This document shows positions 24,105 to 35,810 of a stretch of DNA of 56,925 bases, in pieces; position 1 is the first letter of the stretch; every line of letters starts with the position of its first letter. This DNA is from an uncultured Pelagibacteraceae bacterium (GTDB taxonomy: Bacteria; Pseudomonadota; Alphaproteobacteria; Pelagibacterales; Pelagibacteraceae). The stretch is from the NCBI GenBank assembly GCA_902515185.1, contig CABXTN010000005.1, positions 1-56,925 on the forward strand. Direction: 5' to 3'. The translations under genes and the position numbers were made by a program. Below the pieces are notes generated by a model. The model made no database searches. It saw nothing but the letters and a program-made list of their open reading frames with translations, and was not told the DNA's origin.

Positions 24105-26060
24105 ATGAAAGTTCCGATTCTACTTCCTAATATATTTAATTATCCCTTTACATATAATTCAAATATAAATTTAAAAGTTGGAGAATTTGTCGAAGTTCCA
24201 TTTGGAAAAACTAACTTAGTTGGAGTTGTTTGGGATAAATTTGAGGAAAAAAGTAATAAAAATTATAAGCTAAAAAATGTAATTAAAAGATTTGATGTAC
24301 CTAGACTTAAGAAAGAAACAGTAAAATTTTTAGATTGGTTTTCACAATATAATTTAATACCAAAGGGAATGGCACTTAAATTAATTTTATTAGGCAGCCA
24401 AGTAGTTGAAAAATTACCTGATAAAGATTATTTAAATTACATATCTATCAAAAAGAAATCTAAATTTAATCTTTCTGACAATCAGAAAAAAAATCTTGAA
24501 GAGATATGCAAAGATATTCAAAAGTTTAGAGTTCATGTGTTACAAGGTGTAACTGGATCAGGAAAAACTATTGTATATTTTGAGGCAATAAAAAAAATTA
24601 TTAGCAATGGTGATCAAGTATTAATATTACTTCCTGAGATTGGTCTCACAAGTCAATTTGAAAAAAAATTTACTGAATTTTTTGGTTTTGAAGCTGCTTT
24701 ATGGCATTCAAATGTAACAAAAAAAAATAAAAAAGTTATTTGGAGCGGTATAGCAAATAATAAAATAAAAGCTGTAATAGGAGCAAGATCTTCACTTTTT
24801 TTACCTTTTAAAAATTTAGGTTTAATCATTGTCGATGAGGAGCACGATCAATCTTATAAACAAGATGAGGGAATAATTTATAATGCTCGTGACATGGCAA
24901 TAGCAAGAGCAAATTTCGAAAATATTCCAATTAATCTTGTAACAGCTGTCCCGTCAATAGAGACATTTGATAATATTAAAAAAGGTAAATATTTTATATC
25001 TAAATTAAATGAAAGATATAAAAAGGCCTCTCAACCAAATCATGAAATTATAAATTTAAATAAAACAAAATTGGATAGGTATTCATGGCTATCTAATGAT
25101 GTAATCCAAAAAGCAAATGACCATTTAAAAAAAAAAGATCAAGTTTTATTTTTTTTAAATCGAAGAGGTTTTTCTCCACATGTATTATGTAAAAAATGTC
25201 TCAATAGCTATTCTTGTCCCAATTGTTCAATTAACCTTGTTTTTCATAAAAATAAAAAAATTCTATTATGTCATTACTGCGGCTTCAAAGATAAACTAGA
25301 AAGAGAGTGTAGTAAAAACAATATTTGTGAACCTGTCTTTTGTGGACCTGGTGTAGAAAGAATTACAGAGGAGGTTAAAAAAAAATTTCCAGGTAAAAAT
25401 ATTTCTATTTTTTCTAGTGACACAATGAATAAAAAAAATTCATCGGAAATATTAAAAAAAATATCTAACAATGAAATACAGATATTAGTTGGAACACAAT
25501 TAATTTCAAAAGGTTTTCATTTTCCAAATTTAAATTGCATTATTGTAGTTGATATAGATTTATCATCCAGTGGACATGATTTAAGAGGAACAGAAAAAAA
25601 TCTACAGTTATATCATCAGCTTTCAGGTAGAGCAGGTAGATCTGGTAAGCCAGCAACAGTTTATTTTCAAACTTATAATACTGATTTAAATTCAATAAAA
25701 AATTTAACAAACAGTGATCCAGATATTTTTCTAGGAAAAGAATTAGAATTAAGAAAGAAAAATAACCTTCCGCCTTTTCAAAGATTTATATCTTTAATAA
25801 TAACGGGTGGAGATGAAAAAAAAACTGAGTTAGAATCTATTAAATTTAAAGAATTCATAGAGAAACAAATAAATGATAAAATTCTTGGCCCTGTAAATGC
25901 TCCTATTTTTAGGATAAAAAGAAAATATAGAGTAAGACTTTTAATTAGAGGTAGAAAATCACTAATACTTCAGAGCTCCCTTTCAAAAATTATATCAAAG
26001 TATAAATTTCCTCATGGAATAAAACTGACAGTTGATGTTGACCCAATAAACTTCAATTAA
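24105..26060 (+). CDS. priA: Primosomal protein N' (replication restart helicase PriA)
   Basis: PriA is a superfamily 2 3'-5' DNA helicase that recognises stalled forks and reloads the replisome. The ATG at 24105 gives MKVPILLPNIFNYPFTYNSN, matching PriA N-termini; the frame upstream of it is a shadow of lpd. Visible motifs are Walker A GVTGSGKT (about residue 150), the DEEHDQSYKQDEG Walker B segment, and the zinc cysteines CxxC-x-CxxC in KKCLNSYSCPNCS plus CHYCG and later Cys residues. GTQLISKGFHFPN and LSGRAGRSGKPATV belong to the second helicase domain. At 651 residues it is about 80 shorter than E. coli PriA, mostly in the N-terminal DNA-binding part. It starts 22 bases after lpd. Confidence 0.96.
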   Translation: MKVPILLPNIFNYPFTYNSNINLKVGEFVEVPFGKTNLVGVVWDKFEEKSNKNYKLKNVIKRFDVPRLKKETVKFLDWFSQYNLIPKGMALKLILLGSQVVEKLPDKDYLNYISIKKKSKFNLSDNQKKNLEEICKDIQKFRVHVLQGVTGSGKTIVYFEAIKKIISNGDQVLILLPEIGLTSQFEKKFTEFFGFEAALWHSNVTKKNKKVIWSGIANNKIKAVIGARSSLFLPFKNLGLIIVDEEHDQSYKQDEGIIYNARDMAIARANFENIPINLVTAVPSIETFDNIKKGKYFISKLNERYKKASQPNHEIINLNKTKLDRYSWLSNDVIQKANDHLKKKDQVLFFLNRRGFSPHVLCKKCLNSYSCPNCSINLVFHKNKKILLCHYCGFKDKLERECSKNNICEPVFCGPGVERITEEVKKKFPGKNISIFSSDTMNKKNSSEILKKISNNEIQILVGTQLISKGFHFPNLNCIIVVDIDLSSSGHDLRGTEKNLQLYHQLSGRAGRSGKPATVYFQTYNTDLNSIKNLTNSDPDIFLGKELELRKKNNLPPFQRFISLIITGGDEKKTELESIKFKEFIEKQINDKILGPVNAPIFRIKRKYRVRLLIRGRKSLILQSSLSKIISKYKFPHGIKLTVDVDPINFN

Positions 26061-26166
26061 TCAACAAAATAATAACTATTTTGACAATGTGATACTTGAA
26101 GACATTTTTATCATGTGTTAATTAATCTCAATTTTTAAATAATTCTTCACTTACAAAGGTTATAAA
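26061..26166 (+). promoter_or_regulatory. Intergenic leader before the atp operon, possible promoter
   Basis: This 106-base gap is the largest on the + strand of the first 30 kb and precedes an essential operon, so a promoter is expected here. A possible pair is TTGAAG (26096-26101) and TAATTA (26119-26124) with a 17-base spacer. A perfect TTGACA at 26081 has no good -10 at normal spacing. An AAAGG purine run at about 26155 could be the Shine-Dalgarno for the TTG start at 26167. I see no terminator hairpin after priA. Confidence 0.35.
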
Positions 26167-26724
26167 TTGAGTAAAAATAAAAGCTTTTCAGAAACTTCAG
26201 TTGGTAGATACTCATTGGCATTATATGAGTTAGCAGAAGAGTCCAAAGAAGTTAGCGAAATCGAAAAACAAGTTATATCTTTAATAGATTTAATTAATAA
26301 TAGTAAAGATCTAGACTTTTTTATAAAGAATCCTACTATTAAAAAAGGGGAACAAGAAAAAATCATTCATCAGATTTCTGAGAAATTTAATCTAAATCAA
26401 TTATTAACCAAATTTTTGTGCTATTTGATTTCTAAAAGACGCTTTTTTTATGTGGAAAAAATTCTCTTAGACTTTATTGAAACATGCTCAAAAAAAAGAG
26501 GTGAAATAAAAGCAGAATTAATTGCAGCTAAAGATATGAGTAAGGACGAAATTAAAAAATTAGAAAATGATTTAGGAAATTCATTCGAATCAAAAATTAG
26601 ATTAAAGTTTAGAAAAGATCCAAGTTTAATTGGTGGTTTGATAGTTCAGGTTAGTAGTACGATGATAGACACTTCCCTAAAAAATAAATTACAAAAAATA
26701 GAAAATAATATGATAGAGGCCTAA
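26167..26724 (+). CDS. atpH: F-type ATP synthase subunit delta (TTG start)
   Basis: AtpH joins the F1 head to the peripheral stalk of the ATP synthase. The product (SKNKSFSETSVGRYSLALYELAEE) has the normal OSCP/delta N-terminal helix bundle, and the C-terminus has LIGGLIVQVSSTMIDTSLKNKLQ, the conserved end of the family. The length of 185 residues fits. The start codon is TTG at 26167, preceded by AAAGG; no ATG lies nearby and the N-terminal alignment supports this choice. The stop abuts atpA directly. No F0 genes are in the window, as expected for Alphaproteobacteria with separate F0 and F1 operons. Confidence 0.95.
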   Translation: MSKNKSFSETSVGRYSLALYELAEESKEVSEIEKQVISLIDLINNSKDLDFFIKNPTIKKGEQEKIIHQISEKFNLNQLLTKFLCYLISKRRFFYVEKILLDFIETCSKKRGEIKAELIAAKDMSKDEIKKLENDLGNSFESKIRLKFRKDPSLIGGLIVQVSSTMIDTSLKNKLQKIENNMIEA

Positions 26725-28257
26725 ATGGAAATAAACCCGTCAGAAGTAACAAAAATATTAAAAGAACAGATTAAAAAATTTGGAGATAAAGCTGAAATAA
26801 CTGAAGTCGGCCAGGTATTATCAATTGGCGATGGTATAGCCAGAGTATACGGGTTAGATAATGTTCAAGCAGGGGAGATGGTTGAATTTTCTGATGGCTC
26901 AAAAGGAATGGCTCTTAACTTGGAAAGTGAAAATGTAGGGGTTGTAATTTTTGGAGATGATAGAAATATTAAAGAAGGCGATATAGTAAAGAGAACTGGA
27001 AGTATTGTTGATACACCAGTTGGAAAGGAGTTACTAGGAAGAGTTGTTGATGGATTGGGTAATCCAATCGATGGAAAAGGTACTTTGGATAAAGGAGTAA
27101 AGAAAAGTAGAGTTGAAGTAAAAGCTCCAGGAATTATTCCAAGACAGTCTGTTAGTGAACCAATGCAAACAGGATTAAAATCAATTGATAGTTTAGTCCC
27201 AGTTGGAAGAGGACAGCGAGAATTAATTATTGGTGATAGACAAACTGGCAAAACCGCAGTTGCTATTGATGCGATTATAAATCAAAAAAAAATAAATGAA
27301 ACTGGTGATGAGAAACAAAAACTTTACTGTGTTTATGTAGCTATAGGTCAAAAAAGATCTACAGTTAGACAAATTCAAAAAACCCTGGAAGAAGCAGGGG
27401 CAATGGAATATACAACAATTGTAGCCGCAACAGCTTCAGATGCTGCACCACTTCAATTTCTTGCTCCATATACCGGATGTGCAATGGGTGAATATTTTAG
27501 AGATAATGGTATGCATGCATTGATTATTTATGATGATCTATCCAAGCAGGCTGTAGCTTACAGACAAATGTCACTTTTATTAAGGAGACCGCCTGGGAGA
27601 GAAGCTTATCCTGGAGATGTTTTCTATCTACATAGCAGACTACTTGAAAGAGCTGCAAAACTAAGCGAAGAACATGGAGGTGGTTCATTAACTGCCCTTC
27701 CTATAATTGAGACACAAGGTGGTGATGTTTCAGCTTTTATACCAACGAATGTAATATCAATTACGGATGGACAAATATTCCTTGAAACAGAATTATTTAA
27801 CCAGGGAATTAGACCAGCGATCAATGTAGGTCTATCAGTTTCTAGAGTTGGATCATCAGCTCAAACAAAGGCGATGAAAAAAGTTTCTGGTTCTATGAAA
27901 CTAGAACTTGCTCAATATAGAGAAATGGCCGCTTTTGCTCAGTTTGGTTCTGACTTGGATGCGTCTACTCAAAAGTTACTTAATCGTGGATCAAAATTAA
28001 CTGAACTTCTAAAACAAAAACAATATTCTCCAATGACTGTTGCAGAACAAGTAATTTCAGTATTTTGTGGAGTGAAAGGTTATTTAGACGACGTAGAACT
28101 TAAGGATATTGCTGAGTTTGAAACTAAAGTTATTGAAAAATGTAAATCTGAAAAATCAGAGATTATGGAGTCTATTTTAAACTCTGGTAAACTAGAAGAA
28201 AATACTGAAAAATTATTAGTTGATGTAATAACAGATCTAAAGAAAAATTTTAATTGA
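26725..28257 (+). CDS. atpA: ATP synthase subunit alpha
   Basis: AtpA is the non-catalytic nucleotide-binding subunit of F1. It has the N-terminal [16 protein letters not shown] helix, [26 protein letters not shown] beta-barrel, Walker [16 protein letters not shown] (around residue 170), the [47 protein letters not shown] region, and [15 protein letters not shown] carrying the arginine finger. The length of 510 residues is standard. It starts directly after the atpH stop, and atpG follows after six bases. Confidence 0.98.
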   Translation: MEINPSEVTKILKEQIKKFGDKAEITEVGQVLSIGDGIARVYGLDNVQAGEMVEFSDGSKGMALNLESENVGVVIFGDDRNIKEGDIVKRTGSIVDTPVGKELLGRVVDGLGNPIDGKGTLDKGVKKSRVEVKAPGIIPRQSVSEPMQTGLKSIDSLVPVGRGQRELIIGDRQTGKTAVAIDAIINQKKINETGDEKQKLYCVYVAIGQKRSTVRQIQKTLEEAGAMEYTTIVAATASDAAPLQFLAPYTGCAMGEYFRDNGMHALIIYDDLSKQAVAYRQMSLLLRRPPGREAYPGDVFYLHSRLLERAAKLSEEHGGGSLTALPIIETQGGDVSAFIPTNVISITDGQIFLETELFNQGIRPAINVGLSVSRVGSSAQTKAMKKVSGSMKLELAQYREMAAFAQFGSDLDASTQKLLNRGSKLTELLKQKQYSPMTVAEQVISVFCGVKGYLDDVELKDIAEFETKVIEKCKSEKSEIMESILNSGKLEENTEKLLVDVITDLKKNFN

Positions 28258-28263
28258 TAAAAT

Positions 28264-30556
<2,293 letters not shown>

Positions 30557-30557
<1 letters not shown>

Positions 30558-30955
30558 TGAGTGAGTTGTTTAATTTAGAAGTAATTAATCCTGAAAAATC
30601 ATTTTTAGCAAAAGATGATGTAAGAGAAGTAGTGGTGCCTGCTTTCGAAGGTGAGATGGGAATTCTAAAAGATCACATTTCAATAATATCTTTTTTAAAA
30701 CCTGGAATAATGAGAGTTCTTACAGCTAATAGTGAGGAGAAATATTATATAGAAGACGGAATATTAGAATTTAAAGATAATTCTTTGTCAATTTTAACTA
30801 GTTCAGTTATTAGATATAATGAAATTGATAGAGTTTATATTGAAAAATCGATTCAGGAAGCAGAAGAAAATCTTTCCAAAGAAGATATTAATGATCAACA
30901 AAAATTTTTAATATCCCAAAAAATTGATACTTTAAAGTCTATAATAGTTAACTAG
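30557..30955 (+). CDS. atpC: ATP synthase subunit epsilon
   Basis: AtpC is the epsilon subunit that couples F1 rotation to the c-ring and can inhibit ATP hydrolysis. The N-terminal beta-sandwich is visible (FNLEVINPEKSFLAKDDVREVVVPAFEGEMGILKDHI), including the E-G-xGIL-xH motif. The C-terminal helical hairpin is short, giving 132 residues. The stop codon overlaps the convergent rppH gene by eight bases, so the two transcripts must overlap at their 3' ends. Confidence 0.96.
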
Positions 30956-31436
30956 TTAAGACTTTCTTAACCTCTGTTTCAATTATTTTGTAAACGTCCA
31001 TTTTAAAATCTACAACATTTTTTGTTAAAGAATCAGGATTAATCCACTTCCAGTCTAAAAACTCAGGATTTTCTGTATTTATATTAATTTCAGAGTCTTT
31101 ACCTAAAAATTTCATAATAAACCATTTTTGTTTCTGCCCTTTAAATTTTCCTTTCCAAATTATTCCTAACAAACGCTCTGGTAAATCATAAGTAGTATAA
31201 CCATCTACTTCTTTAATTAATGACACACTTTTTATACTTGTTTCCTCGAATAATTCTCTGATTGCAGCTTGATGGCTATTTTCTCCTGGATCTATACCAC
31301 CCTGGGGCATTTGCCAATAATTGCTTGGATTATCAATTCTTTTTGCAACAAAAATTTTATTATCTTGATTTAGTAAAACAACACCTACACCATTACGTAA
31401 TGGAAGATTTTTCAAATCTTTTTTTGATTTAACCAT
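30948..31436 (-). CDS. rppH: RNA pyrophosphohydrolase (Nudix), RppH
   Basis: RppH removes pyrophosphate from the 5' triphosphate of mRNAs and starts their decay. The Nudix box is complete: GGIDPGENSHQAAIRELFEETSI, with the RELFEE metal ligands. RNGVGVVLLNQDNKIFVAKR and WQMPQGGID are typical of the RppH/NudH branch, as is QKWFIMKFLG further on. The length is 162 residues. It is the last gene of the - strand group that begins with rplU. It overlaps ctpA upstream by eight bases and atpC (convergent) by eight bases. Confidence 0.95.
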   Translation of the reverse strand: MVKSKKDLKNLPLRNGVGVVLLNQDNKIFVAKRIDNPSNYWQMPQGGIDPGENSHQAAIRELFEETSIKSVSLIKEVDGYTTYDLPERLLGIIWKGKFKGQKQKWFIMKFLGKDSEININTENPEFLDWKWINPDSLTKNVVDFKMDVYKIIETEVKKVLTS

Positions 31437-32571
31437 TTAGTAATTTAATCGCATAACTAAGTTGGTTGTCTGTCTCTGTATCTATCCGGAATTCGTCATT
31501 TTCTTCAGCAACAACTATATCAGGAGTTACACCAACTTCAGAAATTGACTTTCCTGATGGAAGATAATATTTAGAAATAGTAAGTCTTATAGCTCCATTA
31601 TTTTTAAGTGGAATTATTGACTGTACAGATCCTTTTCCATAACTATTTTCACCAATTAAAATTGCTCTTTTATGATCTTTAAGAGCACCAGCTACTATCT
31701 CAGAAGCAGAAGCTGATCCATTATTAATTAAAACCACCAGGGTTTTTCCTTTTAAAATATCTCCACTTTTTGCAAACCATTTTCTATTTTCACTCTCTTT
31801 CCTAGATTTTGTAGAAACAATTTCTCCACTTGAAAGAAAAAAATCAGATATCTTGATTGCTTGAGATAACAATCCACCAGGATTATTTCTTAAATCTAAA
31901 ATGAAACCTTTAATTTTTTGATTACCATTAAATTCATTGAGTTTTTTTTTTATTTGTTTGCCACTATTCTCATTAAACGCTGTTAATCTAATATATCCAA
32001 TATTATTATCTATTATCTTTGATTTAACAGATTTTATTTTTATAATTTTCCTTGTTATGTTAAATGTTAGAGCTTTTTTTACACCTATACGTCTTACAGT
32101 AATTTCAATATTTGATCCAACAGGACCCCTCATAAGCTCAACAGCTTCCGATAATGTTTTTCCTTGTACCTGAATATTATTGATTTTGACAATATAATCA
32201 CCCGCTTTCACACCAACCTCGTAAGCAGGAGAGTCATCAAGTGGGGAGATAACTTTAACCACTCCAGATTCCATACTGACTTCAATTCCTAGTCCACCAA
32301 ACTCACCACTAGTTTCAGTTTGCATATTTTGAAAAGATTCAGGCGACATATATGCAGAATATGGATCTAATGATTGCAAAACGCCATTAATAGCTGAATC
32401 CATTACCTCTGATTGATCTACCTCATCAACATATTCCTTATTTATTTTATTTAAAACTTCACTAAATAAATCAATCTTTTCATAGATAGTTACTTCTGCT
32501 GCAGCAAAAGAATTTTTATTTAATAACAACGAAAATAATATAAAGAAAATTATAGTCTTCGATTTATTCAT
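31429..32571 (-). CDS. ctpA: Carboxyl-terminal processing protease, S41 family
   Basis: This is a periplasmic S41A serine protease of the CtpA/Prc type that trims or degrades envelope proteins, including peptidoglycan hydrolases in several bacteria. Residues 1 to 23 form a signal peptide (hydrophobic FFILFSLLLNKNSFAAA). A PDZ domain follows (about 90-170, with FGGLGIEVSMESGVVKVI and PAYEVGVKAGDYIVKIN). The catalytic core has NNGSASASEIVAGALKDH with the nucleophile serine and GENSYGKGSVQS with the general-base lysine. The length of 380 residues is short but complete, lacking a long C-terminal tail. It overlaps rsfS by four bases. Confidence 0.93.
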   Translation of the reverse strand: MNKSKTIIFFILFSLLLNKNSFAAAEVTIYEKIDLFSEVLNKINKEYVDEVDQSEVMDSAINGVLQSLDPYSAYMSPESFQNMQTETSGEFGGLGIEVSMESGVVKVISPLDDSPAYEVGVKAGDYIVKINNIQVQGKTLSEAVELMRGPVGSNIEITVRRIGVKKALTFNITRKIIKIKSVKSKIIDNNIGYIRLTAFNENSGKQIKKKLNEFNGNQKIKGFILDLRNNPGGLLSQAIKISDFFLSSGEIVSTKSRKESENRKWFAKSGDILKGKTLVVLINNGSASASEIVAGALKDHKRAILIGENSYGKGSVQSIIPLKNNGAIRLTISKYYLPSGKSISEVGVTPDIVVAEENDEFRIDTETDNQLSYAIKLLNG

Positions 32572-32918
32572 ATCAAAACTTTTTCTTTTGGTATTAATTC
32601 AGACCACATTTTTTCAAGTTCATAAAATTTTCTTTTCTCAGGATTAAATATATGAACAACTACATCTATTCCATCAATTAATTTCCAATCATTACTTTCA
32701 CTTCCTTCAATTTTACAATTGGTAAGGCCATTTAATTTAAGCTTTTGCAAAATTTGTTCTGACAGTGCCTGTATATGTCTTGAGGAAGTTCCGCTCGCAA
32801 CAATCATATGATCGGCAATTGAACTTTTGCCAGTTAGATCAATACTTACAATATCAAGAGCTTTATTACTATCTAATGTGTTTAGGATTATTGTTTTTAA
32901 ATCTGATATTTTATCCAT
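32568..32918 (-). CDS. rsfS: Ribosomal silencing factor RsfS
   Basis: RsfS binds L14 on the 50S subunit and blocks subunit joining when nutrients are low. The 116-residue product has the family blocks DIVSIDLTGKSSIADHMIVASGTSSRHIQALSEQI and EGSESNDWKLIDGIDVVVHIFNPEKRKFYELEKMW. It follows nadD, a pairing that is widely conserved, with 18 bases between stop and start. In many relatives rlmH would come next; here ctpA follows with a four-base overlap. Confidence 0.95.
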   Translation of the reverse strand: MDKISDLKTIILNTLDSNKALDIVSIDLTGKSSIADHMIVASGTSSRHIQALSEQILQKLKLNGLTNCKIEGSESNDWKLIDGIDVVVHIFNPEKRKFYELEKMWSELIPKEKVLI

Positions 32919-32936
32919 TAATTATAAAATAGACTA

Positions 32937-33479
32937 TCAAATTTTCCTCAATTTAGAAGATGAAATATTCACCTTCTTAAAATTTATAAATTTAAGGCTT
33001 TTTTCATTCAATTTTTTGTATGAAAGAGATTTTAAAGATTTTGATTTATACTTAATTCTATCAAAAACTAAAATATTACAGTTTTTTGAAATTTGTTTCC
33101 ATTTTTCCCATTTATGAAAATTTATCAAATTATCAGCACCCATTATAAAAAAAATTTCTAAATTTTTATTATTTTTTCTAAAAAACTTAATTAAATCAAT
33201 TGTCCTATTTGATTTGATTTTACTTTCATAACATTTGATAGAAATAAAATTATTATTAATATTTAATTTTTTTGCATAGCGTATTCTTTCACTTAAACTT
33301 TTAGTGCTTATTTTTTTAAAAGGATTTTGTTTGGTTATAGCCCAATAAACTTTTGATAAATGAAATCTTTTTTTTGCTTCCTTAGATATTTTTATATGTC
33401 CTCTATGAGCAGGATCAAAAGTACCACCTAAAATTCCTATTTTATTTTTCAATTTATTTTCTAATTTGCCCTGATCCAT
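32937..33479 (-). CDS. nadD: Nicotinate-nucleotide adenylyltransferase, short C-terminus
   Basis: NadD adenylates nicotinate mononucleotide on the way to NAD. The N-terminal GILGGTFDPAHRGHIKIS has the nucleotidyltransferase HxGH motif, and AITKQNPFKK and FIMGADNLINFHKWEKW are family blocks. I chose the ATG at 33479 (MDQGKLENKLKNKIG); ATGs at 33488 and 33503 lie deeper inside proA. The protein ends with NISSSKLRKI: the ISST/S-x-(I/L)R motif is present but the roughly 25 residues that normally follow it are absent, giving about 180 residues. Two more in-frame stops follow closely. It overlaps the proA 3' end by 26 bases. Confidence 0.92.
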   Translation of the reverse strand: MDQGKLENKLKNKIGILGGTFDPAHRGHIKISKEAKKRFHLSKVYWAITKQNPFKKISTKSLSERIRYAKKLNINNNFISIKCYESKIKSNRTIDLIKFFRKNNKNLEIFFIMGADNLINFHKWEKWKQISKNCNILVFDRIKYKSKSLKSLSYKKLNEKSLKFINFKKVNISSSKLRKI

Positions 33480-34704
33480 AAATTTCATATTTATATGAAA
33501 CAAGTTCGTTTAAACCAACAGGTCCTCTCGGAGGAGTTTTATTAGTTGAAATCCCCACCTCCCCTCCAAAACCAAACTCTCCACCATCAGCAAATTGTGT
33601 TGAGGAGTTATGTATAGCAATAGAACTTTTTACATTCTTTAAAAAGTACTTCGCTTCAGATTTATTTAAAGTAATAATAGCATCAGTATGCATAGTTCCA
33701 TATTTATTTATATGATTAATTGCTTCTTTTGTATTATTTACAACTTTTACCGATATTTTTGGAGCTAAGTATTCCTTAGACCAATTACTATTGTAGGCAG
33801 TTTTTGAATTCCCTTTATAAATTTTTTTTATTTTGTTATCAGCAAATATTTCACAACCTTTACTTTCTAAACTATATAAAATTGGATTTGTAAATTTTTT
33901 AATTATTTTTTTATGAAATAAAATAGTTTCCGTTGCCCCACATATTGCAGTATTTCTTAATTTTGCGTTTACTATAATTTTTTTAGCCATATCAATATTT
34001 GCAGATTTATCTATATATGTGTGACAAATTCCTTCCAAATGACCTATAAATGGTACTGTAGATTTTTTTTGTACTTCATTAACCAAGCTTTTACCTCCTC
34101 TTGGTATTATTATATCAATATATGATTTCATTTTAGTGAGCATTATATTTACCACTTTTCTATTTTTTTTTTCTATAAACTGAACGTAATCCTTGCTTAC
34201 GTTATTTTTTTTTAATGCTTTTCTAAATAGATTTACTAATATTTTATTACTATTGAAAGCTTCTGAGCCTCCTTTCAAAATAACAGTATTTCCAGACTTA
34301 AAGCAAAGGCTAGAAATATCAGAAGTAACATTCGGTCTACTTTCATAAATTACACCGATTACCCCAATTGGTATTGTTACTTTTTTAATTATTAATCCAT
34401 TAGGTCTTCTCCAATTTTTTAATACTTTATCTACAGGATCTTCAAGTTTAGCAATAGTTTTAATTGATTTTTCAATTTGTTGGATTTTTTTTGAATTTAA
34501 AATAAGTCTTTCTATCATATTCTTTTTTAATCCTTTTTTAAAAGCATAATATAAATCTTTTTTATTCTTAGAAATTATTATCTGTTTATTTTCATTAATT
34601 AAATTAGCAAAGTCTAAAAGAACTTTATTTTTTTTATTTGTATCTAAAGTTTTTAAAAATGCTTTTTTTGATTTTTTACCTAATTTTTCTAAATATTTTA
34701 TCAT
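33454..34704 (-). CDS. proA: Gamma-glutamyl phosphate reductase
   Basis: ProA reduces gamma-glutamyl phosphate to glutamate semialdehyde in proline synthesis with NADPH. Conserved parts are PIGVIGVIYESRPNVTSDI, CFKSGNTVILKGGSEA, IIPRGGKSLV, the catalytic cysteine in RNTAICGATETIL, and DGGEFGFGGEVGISTNKTPPRGPVGL near the end. The length of 416 residues is normal. The start shares one base with the proB stop (TAATG). The 3' end overlaps nadD. Confidence 0.97.
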   Translation of the reverse strand: MIKYLEKLGKKSKKAFLKTLDTNKKNKVLLDFANLINENKQIIISKNKKDLYYAFKKGLKKNMIERLILNSKKIQQIEKSIKTIAKLEDPVDKVLKNWRRPNGLIIKKVTIPIGVIGVIYESRPNVTSDISSLCFKSGNTVILKGGSEAFNSNKILVNLFRKALKKNNVSKDYVQFIEKKNRKVVNIMLTKMKSYIDIIIPRGGKSLVNEVQKKSTVPFIGHLEGICHTYIDKSANIDMAKKIIVNAKLRNTAICGATETILFHKKIIKKFTNPILYSLESKGCEIFADNKIKKIYKGNSKTAYNSNWSKEYLAPKISVKVVNNTKEAINHINKYGTMHTDAIITLNKSEAKYFLKNVKSSIAIHNSSTQFADGGEFGFGGEVGISTNKTPPRGPVGLNELVSYKYEIYGSGQIRK

Positions 34705-35810
34705 TAAATTTCTACCATATCATCTTTATGAATAACTTCAGACTTTGTTGTATAGCCCAATAAGCTTTCAATCTTATTTGAGTGCTTACCTTTAATTTTT
34801 GATATTTCTGTGGAAGTGAAGGAACTTAAACCTCTAGCATATTCTTTAAAATTTTTCTTTAAAATTTTGATATGGTCACCTTTATTGAAGTCACCTTTGA
34901 CATTGATTATACCTGCTGCTAGTAGACTTTTACCTTTTTTTAATGCTGCAATTGCTCCTTCATCCACAATAACGTATCCTTTTGGAGATATGGAACTTAT
35001 GATCCATTTCTTTCTTGCATCTAGTTTTGAAATTTTTGGTAAAAACCATGTACAATTGTTTTCATTAATTATTTTTTTTATAGGTCGCATATAGAGTCCA
35101 TTAGCAATTGCCATTGAACAACCAGACAGTTGGCAGACTTTTGCAGCATCTATTTTAGTTCTCATACCACCTTTACCATATTCATTAACACTTCTTGTCG
35201 CAAAACTTTCTATTTCTTTGCTAATATTTTTAATTTCTTTTATTAATTTTGCATCCTTAAATTGTTTTGGATTTTTATTATGAAGACCATCAACATCTGA
35301 CAGTAATATTAAAGAGTCTGCACCAGAAATTTGAGCAACTCTTGATGCCAACCTATCATTATCACCATATTTTATTTCAGATGTGGCAATGCTGTCGTTT
35401 TCATTTACTATTGGCACAAAATTCATTTTAAATAAATTATTAATCGTTCTTTTTGCATTAATTGCTCTTCTTCTTTGCTCAGTATCTTCCAAAGTGAGTA
35501 AAATTTGAGAAAAATTAATTTTAAGTTTGGTAAAAATTTTTTTAAATAAATTCATAAGTTCAATTTGTCCAATTGAAGCAATAGCTTGACTTTTATCTAA
35601 CTTCAAACTTTTCATATTTAAGCCAAGTTTTTTACAACCTAAAGCTATAGCACCTGAACTAACTATAATTATTTTTTTATTTTGATTTATAAGATCCTTT
35701 ATATCTTTAGAGAACGCATCAAGCCATTTTTCTCTAATTGCCATTTTTTTATCAATTAGTAAAGATGATCCAATTTTTATTACTATTACTTGTGATTTTT
35801 TAAGATACAT
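34704..35810 (-). CDS. proB: Glutamate 5-kinase with PUA domain
   Basis: ProB phosphorylates glutamate, the first and usually proline-inhibited step of proline synthesis. The amino-acid kinase domain (residues 1-260) shows VIKIGSSLLIDKK, IIVSSGAIALGCKKLG, PIVNENDSIATSEIKYGDNDRLASRVA and YGKGGMRTKIDAAKVCQLSG. The C-terminal third (about 275-365, GYVIVDEGAIAALKKGKSLLAAGI) is a PUA domain, as in E. coli ProB. The length is 368 residues. It overlaps obg by 11 bases upstream and proA by one base downstream, so the order obg-proB-proA is tightly coupled. Confidence 0.97.
   Translation of the reverse strand: MYLKKSQVIVIKIGSSLLIDKKMAIREKWLDAFSKDIKDLINQNKKIIIVSSGAIALGCKKLGLNMKSLKLDKSQAIASIGQIELMNLFKKIFTKLKINFSQILLTLEDTEQRRRAINAKRTINNLFKMNFVPIVNENDSIATSEIKYGDNDRLASRVAQISGADSLILLSDVDGLHNKNPKQFKDAKLIKEIKNISKEIESFATRSVNEYGKGGMRTKIDAAKVCQLSGCSMAIANGLYMRPIKKIINENNCTWFLPKISKLDARKKWIISSISPKGYVIVDEGAIAALKKGKSLLAAGIINVKGDFNKGDHIKILKKNFKEYARGLSSFTSTEISKIKGKHSNKIESLLGYTTKSEVIHKDDMVEI

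Noticed and set aside
26081-26086. Perfect TTGACA in the atp operon leader
   Set aside because: No acceptable -10 lies at 15 to 19 bases; I kept only a low-confidence alternative pair for the region.
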